From contig NZ_CP030028.1 of NCBI RefSeq assembly GCF_003586445.1, positions 820,501 to 884,500 on the forward strand: a DNA stretch of 64,000 nucleotides, in the 5' to 3' direction. The notes beneath the pieces are model-generated. The model was not told where the DNA came from, did not search any database, and saw only the letters and a program-made list of their open reading frames with translations. The stretch is from Bacillus sp. Y1. GTDB lineage: Bacteria > Bacillota > Bacilli > Bacillales > Cytobacillaceae. The position numbers and the translations under genes are program-made. Below, piece by piece: positions 30,902 to 39,774 of this stretch (its first letter is position 1; the number at the start of each line of letters is the position of its first letter).

Positions 30902-32422
30902 ATGAGTGAGTATATTTTGGAGATGAAACAAATCTCCAAGAATTTTTCAGGAGTAAAAGCACTAAGCGATGTGAATTTCAAAGTGGAAAAAGGTGAGATT
31001 CATTGTCTAATAGGTGAAAACGGTGCAGGAAAGTCAACACTTATGAAGGTGCTAAGCGGAGTGTATCCTTATGGATCCTACGAAGGAGATATTCTGTACG
31101 AAGGAAATGTACAACAGTTTAATAAGATTAGTGACAGCGTAAAAACAGGAATTGTTATTATTTATCAGGAGCTTGCTTTATTTCCTGACCTAACTGTATA
31201 TGAAAATATTTTTGCTGGCAATGAAGTGAAAAACGGTGGCATTGTGGACTGGAATAAAACCATTGCTGAAGCGAAAAAAATGCTGAACAAGGTGAAGCTA
31301 GATGTCAATCCAGATACACTCATTAAAGATTTAGGGGTAGGGAAAAGGCAACTAGTTGAAATCGCAAAAGCTCTAAGCAAGGATGTTAAACTGCTTATTC
31401 TTGACGAACCGACCGCAGCACTGAATGAAGATGATAGTGAAAACCTGCTTGAGTTATTACGAGAACTTAAGAACCAAGGAATCACTTGTATTATGATTTC
31501 ACACAAGCTAAAAGAAGTTATTTCCATCGCAGATAAAGCAACCGTTCTTCGTGACGGTCAAACCATTTGTACGTTGGATGCAGCAAAGGGTGAAATCAAT
31601 GAGAGCACGATCATTAAGAACATGGTTGGTCGTGCGATAGAAGATATTTATCCAAAAAGAGAAAAGCAAGCATTCGGTGGGAAAATTCTTGAATTGTATA
31701 ATTGGTCTGCCTATGATCCTCAATTAGGTAGAAAAGTAGTGAAAAATGTAAATCTACATGTGAAGAAAGGTGAAATAGTAGGGATTGCAGGACTTATGGG
31801 TTCTGGACGTACTGAACTTGCGCTGAGTATTTTTGGTAATGCAAAGTCCTATAAGGTAGAAGGAGATTTAGTCATAGCAGGAATCTCAAAAATACTCAAG
31901 CATCCAAGTGATGCGATAAAAACAGGAATTGCTTACGTTACCGAGGACAGAAAGGGCGATGGATTGTTTTTAATTCAAGACATTAAAAACAATATATCGG
32001 CCGCGAATCTAAAGGGAATTTCCTCAAATGGCATGATCAATGACAATGAGGAGATTAAGATTGCAGACCATTATAAAAAATCATTAACGATAAAAGCCTC
32101 TTCCCTAGAGCAATTAGTTGGTAACTTAAGTGGAGGGAACCAGCAAAAGGTGTCTTTAGGAAAATGGCTGTTTGTTGGACCCAAACTGTTAATTCTTGAT
32201 GAGCCTACTCGTGGGATAGATGTGGGTGCAAAATTTGAAATATATACGGTTATGAACGAGTTAATTAAACAAGGCATGAGTATTATTATGATTTCATCAG
32301 AACTCGGTGAAGTATTAGGAATGAGCGATCGAGTGTACGTAATGGCTCAAGGTGAAATAAAAGGTGAGTTGTCAATAGATGAAGCAAACCAAGAAAATAT
32401 TATGCAGCTTGCTACGCAATAG
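30902..32422 (+). CDS. gguA: Sugar ABC transporter ATP-binding protein (two ABC domains)
   Basis: A 506-residue protein with two fused nucleotide-binding domains. Domain 1 has Walker A GENGAGKST, a degenerate signature region and Walker B LLILDEPTAAL. Domain 2 has the degenerate Walker A GLMGSGRTE, signature NLSGGNQQKVSLGKWL and Walker B LLILDEPTRGIDVG, the pattern of Rbs/Xyl/Ggu ATPases. It powers import through GguB. ATG 30902 follows AGGGGGT; an earlier frame start at 30878 overlaps that site. Confidence 0.93.
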   Translation: MSEYILEMKQISKNFSGVKALSDVNFKVEKGEIHCLIGENGAGKSTLMKVLSGVYPYGSYEGDILYEGNVQQFNKISDSVKTGIVIIYQELALFPDLTVYENIFAGNEVKNGGIVDWNKTIAEAKKMLNKVKLDVNPDTLIKDLGVGKRQLVEIAKALSKDVKLLILDEPTAALNEDDSENLLELLRELKNQGITCIMISHKLKEVISIADKATVLRDGQTICTLDAAKGEINESTIIKNMVGRAIEDIYPKREKQAFGGKILELYNWSAYDPQLGRKVVKNVNLHVKKGEIVGIAGLMGSGRTELALSIFGNAKSYKVEGDLVIAGISKILKHPSDAIKTGIAYVTEDRKGDGLFLIQDIKNNISAANLKGISSNGMINDNEEIKIADHYKKSLTIKASSLEQLVGNLSGGNQQKVSLGKWLFVGPKLLILDEPTRGIDVGAKFEIYTVMNELIKQGMSIIMISSELGEVLGMSDRVYVMAQGEIKGELSIDEANQENIMQLATQ

Positions 32423-32434
32423 GAGGTTAATTTA

Positions 32435-33607
32435 ATGAGTATTTACAAAGAAGCGAAATCGTTGATCAGTGAAAATATCCGTGACTATGGCATGTATATT
32501 GCCCTTATTGTCATTATTCTTACCTTCTCAATTATGACGGACGGACTATTTATGTCTTCACGTAATATAAGTAACTTACTAGATTCAGCAGGTTATATTG
32601 CTGTATTAGCTGTAGGTATGACGCTTGTCATTGTTATTCGACATATCGATTTATCAGTTGGTTATGTTGCTGGTTTTCTTGGAGCTATTGCAGCGATCCT
32701 TCTTACACAAGCAGGAGTGTCTATTTACATTACCATACCTATCATTCTCATTTTAGGGATTGTGGTTGGTCTACTAAACGGTTTTCTAGTTGCCCAAATT
32801 GGAATTCCCTCCTTTGTTGCTACATTGGCAGGCTGGTTAGTTTTTAGAGGAGCATTACTGCAGGTAACAGAAAAGACAGGAACCATTATCATTCAGGATG
32901 ATCGATTTAATGCGATTGGTAATGGCTTTATTCCTTCACTTCTTCAAATCAACGGTCTTCATTTACTTTCCTTAATAGTTGGCTTAGTAGGAATTCTGTT
33001 TTATATCTATGGCGAAATTTCTACACGCAGAAACAAGATTAAGTATGATTTTGAAGTGATATCAAACGGAATATTTATTTTAAAGTTGGTTTGCATTTCA
33101 GCAATTATCGCCTACTTAACATGGATTTTAGCAGGTTATAATGGAATCTCATGGACGGTTATGATTATACTGCTAGTTGTTATTGTGTATCACTTCCTAA
33201 CCACAAAGACTGTGCTTGGAAGACATGTTTTTGCAGTAGGTAGTAACCCAGAAGCAGCCCATCTTAGTGGGATTAATGTAAAGAAGATCACTTATATGGT
33301 ATTTGGTTCGATGGGAATGCTAGCTGCCCTTTCTGGAATTTTATTTACTTCACGCTTGCAATCAGCAACCACAACTGCTGGGACATTATTCGAACTAGAT
33401 GCTGTTGCAGCTGCGTATGTCGGTGGAGTTTCTGCCGCTGGTGGAGTCGGAAAAGTAACGGGAGCCATCATCGGTGCGATTGTTATGGCATCGTTATCTA
33501 ATGGGATGAACTTACTAGGAGTTGGTATTTCTTACCAATATATCATCCGAGGTGGTGTATTAGCCTTAGCCGTAATTTTTGACGTTATGACTAGAAAAAA
33601 ACGATAG
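32435..33607 (+). CDS. gguB: Sugar ABC transporter permease
   Basis: A 390-residue integral membrane protein with about ten hydrophobic helices, BPD_transp_2 family. The EAA-like loop is in FAVGSNPEAAHLSGINVKKI, and the C-terminal ends with ASLSNGMNLLGVGISYQYIIRGGVLALAV, typical of MmsB/GguB. It forms the channel for the ChvE-GguA system. It begins 12 bases after gguA with AGGAGG upstream and is followed by a terminator. Confidence 0.93.
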   Translation: MSIYKEAKSLISENIRDYGMYIALIVIILTFSIMTDGLFMSSRNISNLLDSAGYIAVLAVGMTLVIVIRHIDLSVGYVAGFLGAIAAILLTQAGVSIYITIPIILILGIVVGLLNGFLVAQIGIPSFVATLAGWLVFRGALLQVTEKTGTIIIQDDRFNAIGNGFIPSLLQINGLHLLSLIVGLVGILFYIYGEISTRRNKIKYDFEVISNGIFILKLVCISAIIAYLTWILAGYNGISWTVMIILLVVIVYHFLTTKTVLGRHVFAVGSNPEAAHLSGINVKKITYMVFGSMGMLAALSGILFTSRLQSATTTAGTLFELDAVAAAYVGGVSAAGGVGKVTGAIIGAIVMASLSNGMNLLGVGISYQYIIRGGVLALAVIFDVMTRKKR

Positions 33608-33616
33608 ATACGTAGA

Positions 33617-33651
33617 AGAGGGATTACATAGGGTAATCTCTCTATCTTTTT
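33617..33651 (+). terminator. Intrinsic terminator of the sugar ABC operon
   Basis: AGAGGGATTAC (33617-33627) pairs with GTAATCTCTCT (33633-33643), followed by ATCTTTTT. Confidence 0.82.
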
Positions 33652-33720
33652 ATATTGGCGTCCCCGCTCCTTCCCCTCTAAAATCAACCGCAAAAAAGCT
33701 GAAAATTCCAACTAAATATT

Positions 33721-33748
33721 TTGAAGAATTGCAGGTAGATGATATGAT
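33721..33748 (+). promoter_or_regulatory. Putative promoter of the sugar-sensing operon
   Basis: TTGAAG (33721-33726) and TATGAT (33743-33748), 16 bases apart. Confidence 0.4.
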
Positions 33749-33786
33749 GAGAGTAGTTTACTATAAGTAGAAAGAGGATCAGTCAA

Positions 33787-34764
33787 GTGCGAAAAACTAG
33801 TATATTTTTACTATCCCTTATTTTTATTATCCTTTGCTATTTTACTTTTATATCTGCAAAAAAAGTTTTTCGCTCGGATTGGCAGCTATCTCAAAGTACG
33901 AATCAAAATGTGGATCAGCATCGTCTTGTATTAATTACTCAAGATATGGAAACATCCTTCTGGGATCAGGTAGAGAGTGGCGCTCGAAAGCAAGCCTTGA
34001 AGGAAGGGGCAAGTCTAGAGGTTTGGGGTAGCTACGGAAACAATCAGGAGGACTTTTTAGAGAAGATTGAAATCGCTCTCTTTTCAAAAGTAGATGGGAT
34101 CATTGTACAAGGTTTAGATAACGCAGAGTTTAAAGATTTAACAAAAATAAAAGCATCGTTTTATGGAATTCCTATCATTACTGTAGCAAATGATGTTCCC
34201 ATGTCAGAGAGCTTTAGAAGAACTTTTGTTGGTTCTGATCAGTATCAAGCGGGCCGAATGCTAGCAAATGAACTAATGAAAGAAATGGGTACATCAGGGA
34301 CCGTGGTGTTAATGTACGATAGTGAGCATGAATATTATCAGACACAGAGACTAAGTGGAATACAAGATGTTTTAAATGTGTATCCAAATATTAAAACGGT
34401 TCTTGCCCAAACATCGGAAACAAGAGAGCAAGTTCTTACCACTACTCAAGATGTGATGAATCGTAATCCAGACGTGGATGCTTTTATAGCTGTAAATGCG
34501 AATTTTGCTGCGGGAATGGTTCAGGAAATTGGAAAGCGTTCTCAAGTAGAGCCTTATTTCATTTATTCGTTTGACGATGGTCCTGAAACATTAACTCTAC
34601 TAAAGGAAGAAAAACTGGACGGGATTGTTAAGCAATCACCCGAGATGATGGGAGAAATTAGCGTTCAATTGATCATGGAGTGGTTAAATGGTGATACGGT
34701 TCCTCTTGATATAGACGGGTATTTTACAGATATTCATTTTTTGAAAGCGGTAAACGTACAATGA
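33787..34764 (+). CDS. Membrane-anchored sugar-binding protein of a sensing system
   Basis: A 325-residue periplasmic-binding-protein-fold protein (Peripla_BP_4 type). One N-terminal hydrophobic helix (about residues 5-24) lacks a lipobox, so it likely stays as a membrane anchor. The binding domain has VLITQDMETSFWDQVESGAR, DGIIVQGLDN and FAAGMVQEIG. It overlaps the histidine kinase gene by ATGA. Binding proteins coded like this act as co-sensors that present the ligand-bound form to a LytS/YesM-type kinase (XylFII-LytS is the known example). The start is GTG with AGAGGATC upstream. Confidence 0.8.
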   Translation: MRKTSIFLLSLIFIILCYFTFISAKKVFRSDWQLSQSTNQNVDQHRLVLITQDMETSFWDQVESGARKQALKEGASLEVWGSYGNNQEDFLEKIEIALFSKVDGIIVQGLDNAEFKDLTKIKASFYGIPIITVANDVPMSESFRRTFVGSDQYQAGRMLANELMKEMGTSGTVVLMYDSEHEYYQTQRLSGIQDVLNVYPNIKTVLAQTSETREQVLTTTQDVMNRNPDVDAFIAVNANFAAGMVQEIGKRSQVEPYFIYSFDDGPETLTLLKEEKLDGIVKQSPEMMGEISVQLIMEWLNGDTVPLDIDGYFTDIHFLKAVNVQ

Positions 34765-36203
34765 ACAGTATTCAGAAAAAAATTCTTACGTTAACAACAG
34801 TGGTTCTTGTGATTATGTCCGTAATTTGGGTAACGCTTACATATTATAATCATAAAACGCAAAATCAATATAACGAAATTCTTCAACGATATTTAAGTCT
34901 GAACGAGGTAACGAACGCAAGCCAGCAATTAATCACCGATCTCAATAACTATATGCTCAAGCCTACCCCTGAAAATCTAGATCTGCTCGAGCATAGCGAG
35001 GAAGGGTTAATAGAAGCAAAACTGGATGTGGATACACTAAGGAACCCAGAGAACAACTTCACTTTGTCCAATTATATTAATCTCATTGATAGTCTTCAAG
35101 AAACGACAGACAGGTTCCTACTCTATTATTCAGAAAAAGATACGGAGGCCTCTACTAAGGAATTTACGGAGGCAATGAATATTTCAAATTATATTTCTGA
35201 GATGACTTTGACCTTACTTGATACAGAATTAAAGACCCATGACAAGTTTTATCGAAGCATCATTGAACGATCCGGAGAGGTTATAAAACTTGGTATGTGG
35301 TTGTTGTTGTTAATTACCTTTGTACTTATTCTTATTACGTATTGGTTTTCATTAGGGATTACGAGACCTGTCCTTAAGTTAACTCAAGCGGCCAACGAGC
35401 TATCAAATGGAAAATTTGATGTTGAAATTAAGGTGGAGACAAATGATGAGATTGCCTTTCTTGCTAGAACCTTTGACCGAATGCGTAACAATATTAATAA
35501 CCTAATCTCGGAAATTAAGAATAAGGCACAGCTTGAACGGGAACTTCAAGAGAATAAGATTTTATTACAAGAAAGTCAATTTCGAAGTCTACAGAGCCAG
35601 ATTAATCCACACTTTTTATTTAACACTCTCAATACACTTTCTAAGAAGGCATATTTAGAGGGCTCTGAGGAAACTAGTGATCTTCTTGTCAGCGTTGCAG
35701 GATTGCTTCGGTATAATTTAAAACAAATTGATCGGTCAGTAACTTTGTATGAGGAGGTTGCTGTATTAAAACAATATATGGATATTCAAAAAGCAAGGTT
35801 TACTGAACGCCTGAAATTGTACTTGGATGTAGATGAAGATTGCCTATCTGTACGTATTCCAGCCCTCACTCTTCAACCTATTATTGAAAATGCAGTGATT
35901 CATGCCATTGAGCCGAGAGAAGAAGGCGGTATCATCTGGTTCCGAGTGAAGGATGGAGAAGACATGATTACAATTGAAATTGAAGACGATGGAAAAGGGA
36001 TGGACAAAGAGAAAATTCAGCAAATTCTTGAAGAAAACACGATGGAAATGGAAGGCCATTCTACAGGAATTGGATTCAGCAATGTCGTAAAACGACTGCG
36101 TTTATTTTACGGTTATGATGATGTAATTGATATCTTTAGTGATAAAGGAAATGGGACGAAGGTTGTATTATATATTCAAAAGGAAGGGGTGGATAAAGGA
36201 TGA
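34761..36203 (+). CDS. YesM-type sensor histidine kinase
   Basis: A 480-residue membrane kinase. Helix 1 (about residues 8-27) and helix 2 (about 177-198) bound an external helical domain; a HAMP domain (SLGITRPVLKLTQAANELSNG) follows. The His_kinase domain has QSQINPHFLFNTLNTLS with the phosphoacceptor His, and the ATPase domain has IIENAVIHAIEP and GIGFSNVVKRL. It overlaps both neighbours by four bases. Expected to sense sugar through the adjoining binding protein and phosphorylate the YesN-like regulator. Confidence 0.92.
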   Translation: MNSIQKKILTLTTVVLVIMSVIWVTLTYYNHKTQNQYNEILQRYLSLNEVTNASQQLITDLNNYMLKPTPENLDLLEHSEEGLIEAKLDVDTLRNPENNFTLSNYINLIDSLQETTDRFLLYYSEKDTEASTKEFTEAMNISNYISEMTLTLLDTELKTHDKFYRSIIERSGEVIKLGMWLLLLITFVLILITYWFSLGITRPVLKLTQAANELSNGKFDVEIKVETNDEIAFLARTFDRMRNNINNLISEIKNKAQLERELQENKILLQESQFRSLQSQINPHFLFNTLNTLSKKAYLEGSEETSDLLVSVAGLLRYNLKQIDRSVTLYEEVAVLKQYMDIQKARFTERLKLYLDVDEDCLSVRIPALTLQPIIENAVIHAIEPREEGGIIWFRVKDGEDMITIEIEDDGKGMDKEKIQQILEENTMEMEGHSTGIGFSNVVKRLRLFYGYDDVIDIFSDKGNGTKVVLYIQKEGVDKG

Positions 36204-37735
36204 TCAAACTCCTAATCGTAGATGACGAACAAATAGAAAGAGAAGGCATGCAAGCCATTTTAGAAAAAACCTACCCTGAACATATAATCAAACAAGCGAA
36301 AAATGGGAAAATGGCTGTTCAAATGGCTTCGGAGTTTCAACCTGATGTGATATTTATGGATATCAAGATGCCCGGAATGAACGGACTCGAGGCAGTGGAA
36401 CAGATCAGTGCGAATCATCCGTATATCAAATTTATCATGGTGACTGCGTACGATACTTTTGATTATATGCGTCACGCCATTAAACTTGGAGTGAAGGACT
36501 ATTTGCTAAAGCCTAGTAAAGCAAGTGACATTGTAGTAACGGTAGGCAAGGTTCTGAAACAGATTGAAGAAGAACGAAAAACTCTTGCATTAAGTCAGTA
36601 TCAGCAAAGTGCACTACAAAAAACACTAACTCTCGTTGAAACGGATGTGGTAACACAATTATTGTTTGATCACGTCCACGAAGTCCATGTAGATATGCTC
36701 GTGGAGATGCTTGATATTCAATCGACAAATGAAATGTTTGTTATGCTTGTGATTCTTCCTACAGGGTCAGAGCATGTATATTCCAAAGTAAAAGAGAAAG
36801 TTAGACAAACAAATAGTGGATGGGTAGGAGCGCTCTACGGGAGCCAGCTTCCAATTATTGTTTTCAGACAGCCTGAAAAATCCTACCGTTCTCAAGCAAC
36901 ATCACTTGCACGAGAGATACTTTCCCTTTCTCAAGCACAACAAGGAACGGGATGGTTTATCGGTGTTGGTGAGGTGTGTTACTCACTAGATCACATCAAG
37001 CAATCGTATCAATATGCACTTGTTGCAACGATGGATACAACCCTACCAATTAAGTACCGTTTCTATAAGGATATGTCAATTTTAGGGGATACTAGTAATG
37101 GGCAGCTTGCTCCACACCAGAAAAAAGAATTTTTTGATCAAATACGCCTTGGAAATTGGGATTATATTCGACTGAACGTTTTGAATATATTACAAGTGTA
37201 CGAGAACGATGTTACAGAGTTGGTAAAAACGCAACAACGGATGTTGGAGGTACTTTGGATCGTATCTCGTGTCTTGAGTGAAATGGGAGTAGAAACGGAT
37301 AGCCCCCTATATTCTTCTCAATTTACTGACTACCGTCAACTGAGATTAGAAACGATACAAATGCTAGATCGGATGCGGCAATCATATGTAAATCATTATG
37401 AAAAATTAGAATCAGATACCATTCAACAAATCAAACAATACATTATTGATCACTCCCACGAGGATATATCATTAGATGCACTTGCAAAGAAAGTAGGACT
37501 CAGCCCGATTTATATAAGTAAGATGTTTAAAGAAAAACTTGGAATTAACTATATTGATTTTTTAACGGAGTGTAGGATTGAGAAAGCAAAGAAATTAATG
37601 TGTGATCCTGATAAGAGTATAAAGGAAATTACCTTTGAAGTTGGTTATCATGACCCAAATTACTTCAGTAAGGTGTTTAAAAAAATGGTTGCGGTTTCAC
37701 CAAATAAATACCGAAAGACGCTTCTTGGTATTTAG
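36200..37735 (+). CDS. YesN-type response regulator, AraC DNA-binding domain
   Basis: A 511-residue regulator. The receiver domain has LLIVDDEQIEREG, the phosphoacceptor Asp in VIFMDIKMPGMNG (near residue 55) and the conserved Lys in DYLLKPSK. A long middle region follows, then an AraC double helix-turn-helix (ISLDALAKKVGLSPIYISKMFKE and FEVGYHDPNYFSKVFKKMV). It probably activates the sugar ABC operon and the binding-protein gene downstream. It overlaps the kinase gene by ATGA. Confidence 0.93.
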   Translation: MIKLLIVDDEQIEREGMQAILEKTYPEHIIKQAKNGKMAVQMASEFQPDVIFMDIKMPGMNGLEAVEQISANHPYIKFIMVTAYDTFDYMRHAIKLGVKDYLLKPSKASDIVVTVGKVLKQIEEERKTLALSQYQQSALQKTLTLVETDVVTQLLFDHVHEVHVDMLVEMLDIQSTNEMFVMLVILPTGSEHVYSKVKEKVRQTNSGWVGALYGSQLPIIVFRQPEKSYRSQATSLAREILSLSQAQQGTGWFIGVGEVCYSLDHIKQSYQYALVATMDTTLPIKYRFYKDMSILGDTSNGQLAPHQKKEFFDQIRLGNWDYIRLNVLNILQVYENDVTELVKTQQRMLEVLWIVSRVLSEMGVETDSPLYSSQFTDYRQLRLETIQMLDRMRQSYVNHYEKLESDTIQQIKQYIIDHSHEDISLDALAKKVGLSPIYISKMFKEKLGINYIDFLTECRIEKAKKLMCDPDKSIKEITFEVGYHDPNYFSKVFKKMVAVSPNKYRKTLLGI

Positions 37736-37760
37736 TTTAGTCGGATAGGAGAGAGAGCAA

Positions 37761-38852
37761 ATGGATCGGGGATTTTCCAATGCTAGATTGATTATGTTCA
37801 CACTCACGCTAATCTTTTTTACATCTGCTTGCGAGAATGCACCTGAAACTAGAGCAACGACAGACTCTTCTGCAGTTGAAAAAAACAATTCTCCTGGTCA
37901 ATCATCCGAGGAGGAAAAAATAAAAATTGGATTTTCGATGGATACATTAGAGGAAGAACGGTGGTTAAGAGATCGAGAACTTTTTAAAGAAGCGGTTGAG
38001 AATTTAGGCGCAGAAGTAGAAATAATGGCTGCGAATGAAGATGATGCCAAGCAAATTTTACAAGCAGAGACACTAATCAGCCAAGGAGTTGACCTTTTAG
38101 TTGTTGTACCCAACAATGCAGAAGCAACCGCAGCTATTGTGAATAAAGCACATCTAGCAGGAATCAAGGTAATTTCTTATGACAGGCTAGTAAAAAATGC
38201 TGATATTGACATGTACATTTCCTTTGATAATGAACAAGTAGGTGAGCTTCAAGCAAAAGCAATTACAAAATTGGTGCCAAAAGGGAGATATGTATTAATA
38301 GGTGGTGCTAGTACAGATTATAATGCTCATTTGTTGAAAAAAGGGGTATTTAACGTACTGCAGCCATACATAGACAGAGGAGACATTACAATTGTGTATG
38401 ACCAATGGACCGAGAATTGGACTCCAACAAATGCTTATAAAAACATGGAAGAAGCTTTAAAAGCTAGTAATAATCAAATTGACGCAGTCATTGCTGCTAA
38501 TGACGCAACAGCAGGTGGTGCCATTGAAGCTCTCGAAGCCCATGGACTTGCAGGTAAAATACCTGTAAGTGGTCAAGATGCGGAGCTTGCAGCTGCCCAG
38601 CGCATTGTGAGTGGAACACAACACTTGACCGTATACAAGCCGTTGAACATGTTAGCAGAGAAGGCTGCTGAGCTAGCAGTTAAGCTGGCAAAAGGGGAAA
38701 ATATAGTTGCTGATAGAAAGATAAACAATGGTAAAATTGAAGTTCCATCAGTATTATTAGCTCCTATTGCTGTGAATAAGAATAACCTGGACGAGACGAT
38801 TATAAAAGATGGTTTTCATTCTAGGGAAGACGTTTATACACCAGATGACTAA
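37761..38852 (+). CDS. Second sugar-binding lipoprotein, XylF/ChvE type
   Basis: A 363-residue lipoprotein with lipobox TSAC (Cys24). Blocks match XylF-like binders: IGFSMDTLEEERWLRDRELF, GVDLLVVVPNNAEA, KVISYDRLVKN and VSGQDAELAAAQRI with LTVYKPL. It is 25 bases after the response-regulator gene and ends at a terminator. It shares ligand-site blocks with the ChvE-like protein at 29690, and could be an alternative high-affinity binder for GguAB or a further sensing protein. Confidence 0.86.
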   Translation: MDRGFSNARLIMFTLTLIFFTSACENAPETRATTDSSAVEKNNSPGQSSEEEKIKIGFSMDTLEEERWLRDRELFKEAVENLGAEVEIMAANEDDAKQILQAETLISQGVDLLVVVPNNAEATAAIVNKAHLAGIKVISYDRLVKNADIDMYISFDNEQVGELQAKAITKLVPKGRYVLIGGASTDYNAHLLKKGVFNVLQPYIDRGDITIVYDQWTENWTPTNAYKNMEEALKASNNQIDAVIAANDATAGGAIEALEAHGLAGKIPVSGQDAELAAAQRIVSGTQHLTVYKPLNMLAEKAAELAVKLAKGENIVADRKINNGKIEVPSVLLAPIAVNKNNLDETIIKDGFHSREDVYTPDD

Positions 38853-38857
38853 AATGA

Positions 38858-38892
38858 CAAAGGCCCTGCTTTCGAAAAGTAGGGCCTTTTAT
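38858..38892. terminator. Intrinsic terminator after the sugar-sensing operon
   Basis: AAGGCCCTGCTTT pairs with AAAGTAGGGCCTT around CGA, followed by TTATTTT. The A-rich 5' side may also serve the converging sigma gene. Confidence 0.9.
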
Positions 38893-38909
38893 TTTAGCAG
38901 TCTAAATAA

Positions 38910-39770
38910 TTAATTCATTGGTAGCTTGTCGGGGTTCATAATAATATATATTTCTTCAATCAAGTCGTTACATATATAGAAGCTAATAACACTATGAATC
39001 TGGTTTTTACTATAATTTACTATTGCGGGTTGACCGTTGACATTATTCAATTCGGATGAAAAGTCCTCAGGAACTATTTTTATAATGCCATATAATAGCG
39101 AAAGCACGTTAGGCTGGGAAACGATGGGACGTATAGCAGCTTTGACCTTTCCTCCACCATCGGAGTAAAGCGTGACATTCTTTGATAGCAGCTTTAATAA
39201 TGTATCCATGTTTTGCATCTGAAACGCTTCAATGAAACGATTGATGATCGACTGGTTTTTCTCGTAATCTAAGCTTTCTCCCTCAACACTTGCAATCTTT
39301 TGTTTTGCCCGACTGAAAACTTTTCGGCAGTTTTCTTCTTTTTTATCAATCATGTGAGCAATCTCGCTATACGAGATATCAAAAACCTCTCTTAATATAA
39401 GTATTGCTCGCTCGTTTGGTGATAAATGCTCCATCATCCGTAAATAAGCAATACTCAACCCTTCTTTTTGTAATAATACTTCAGCTGGATTGAGATCCAT
39501 TGATTGCAATAACAATGGCTCTGGATTCCATGGTCCGATATATTTTTCTCGTTTGTTCTTTGATGACTTTAATACATCAAGGCTGCGATTTGTCATGATC
39601 TTACAAAGATATGCTTTCTTGTTATCGATCTTCTCATCATCTATTTGATATGCTTTTAAAAAGGTTTCTTGGACGATATCTTCTGCATCAGCTACTGACC
39701 CTAACATACGATACCCTATAGAAAATAATAACGGTTTCAATTGTTTATACTCTTCATTGCTGATCTGCAC
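38910..39770 (-). CDS. ECF sigma factor, ECF41/SigJ type with C-terminal SnoaL-like domain
   Basis: A 286-residue sigma factor. Region 2 reads LFSIGYRMLGSVADAEDIVQETFLKAY; region 4 reads LSPNERAILILREVFDISYSEIAHMI. The C-terminal extension carries the two ECF41 hallmark motifs, DGGGKV and NPDKL. In ECF41 sigma factors this domain acts in cis in place of an anti-sigma factor. GTG 39770 is chosen because AGAGGTGA lies just upstream and it clears the preceding gene; the frame is open further. An ECF41 promoter lies before the partner gene, so the pair is likely self-regulated. Confidence 0.88.
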   Translation of the reverse strand: MQISNEEYKQLKPLLFSIGYRMLGSVADAEDIVQETFLKAYQIDDEKIDNKKAYLCKIMTNRSLDVLKSSKNKREKYIGPWNPEPLLLQSMDLNPAEVLLQKEGLSIAYLRMMEHLSPNERAILILREVFDISYSEIAHMIDKKEENCRKVFSRAKQKIASVEGESLDYEKNQSIINRFIEAFQMQNMDTLLKLLSKNVTLYSDGGGKVKAAIRPIVSQPNVLSLLYGIIKIVPEDFSSELNNVNGQPAIVNYSKNQIHSVISFYICNDLIEEIYIIMNPDKLPMN

Positions 39771-39774
39771 GAAA

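Noticed and set aside
34828..34841. cre-like GGGTAACGCTTACA inside the kinase gene
   Set aside because: Two positions deviate from the CcpA consensus and it lies within coding sequence; probably chance.
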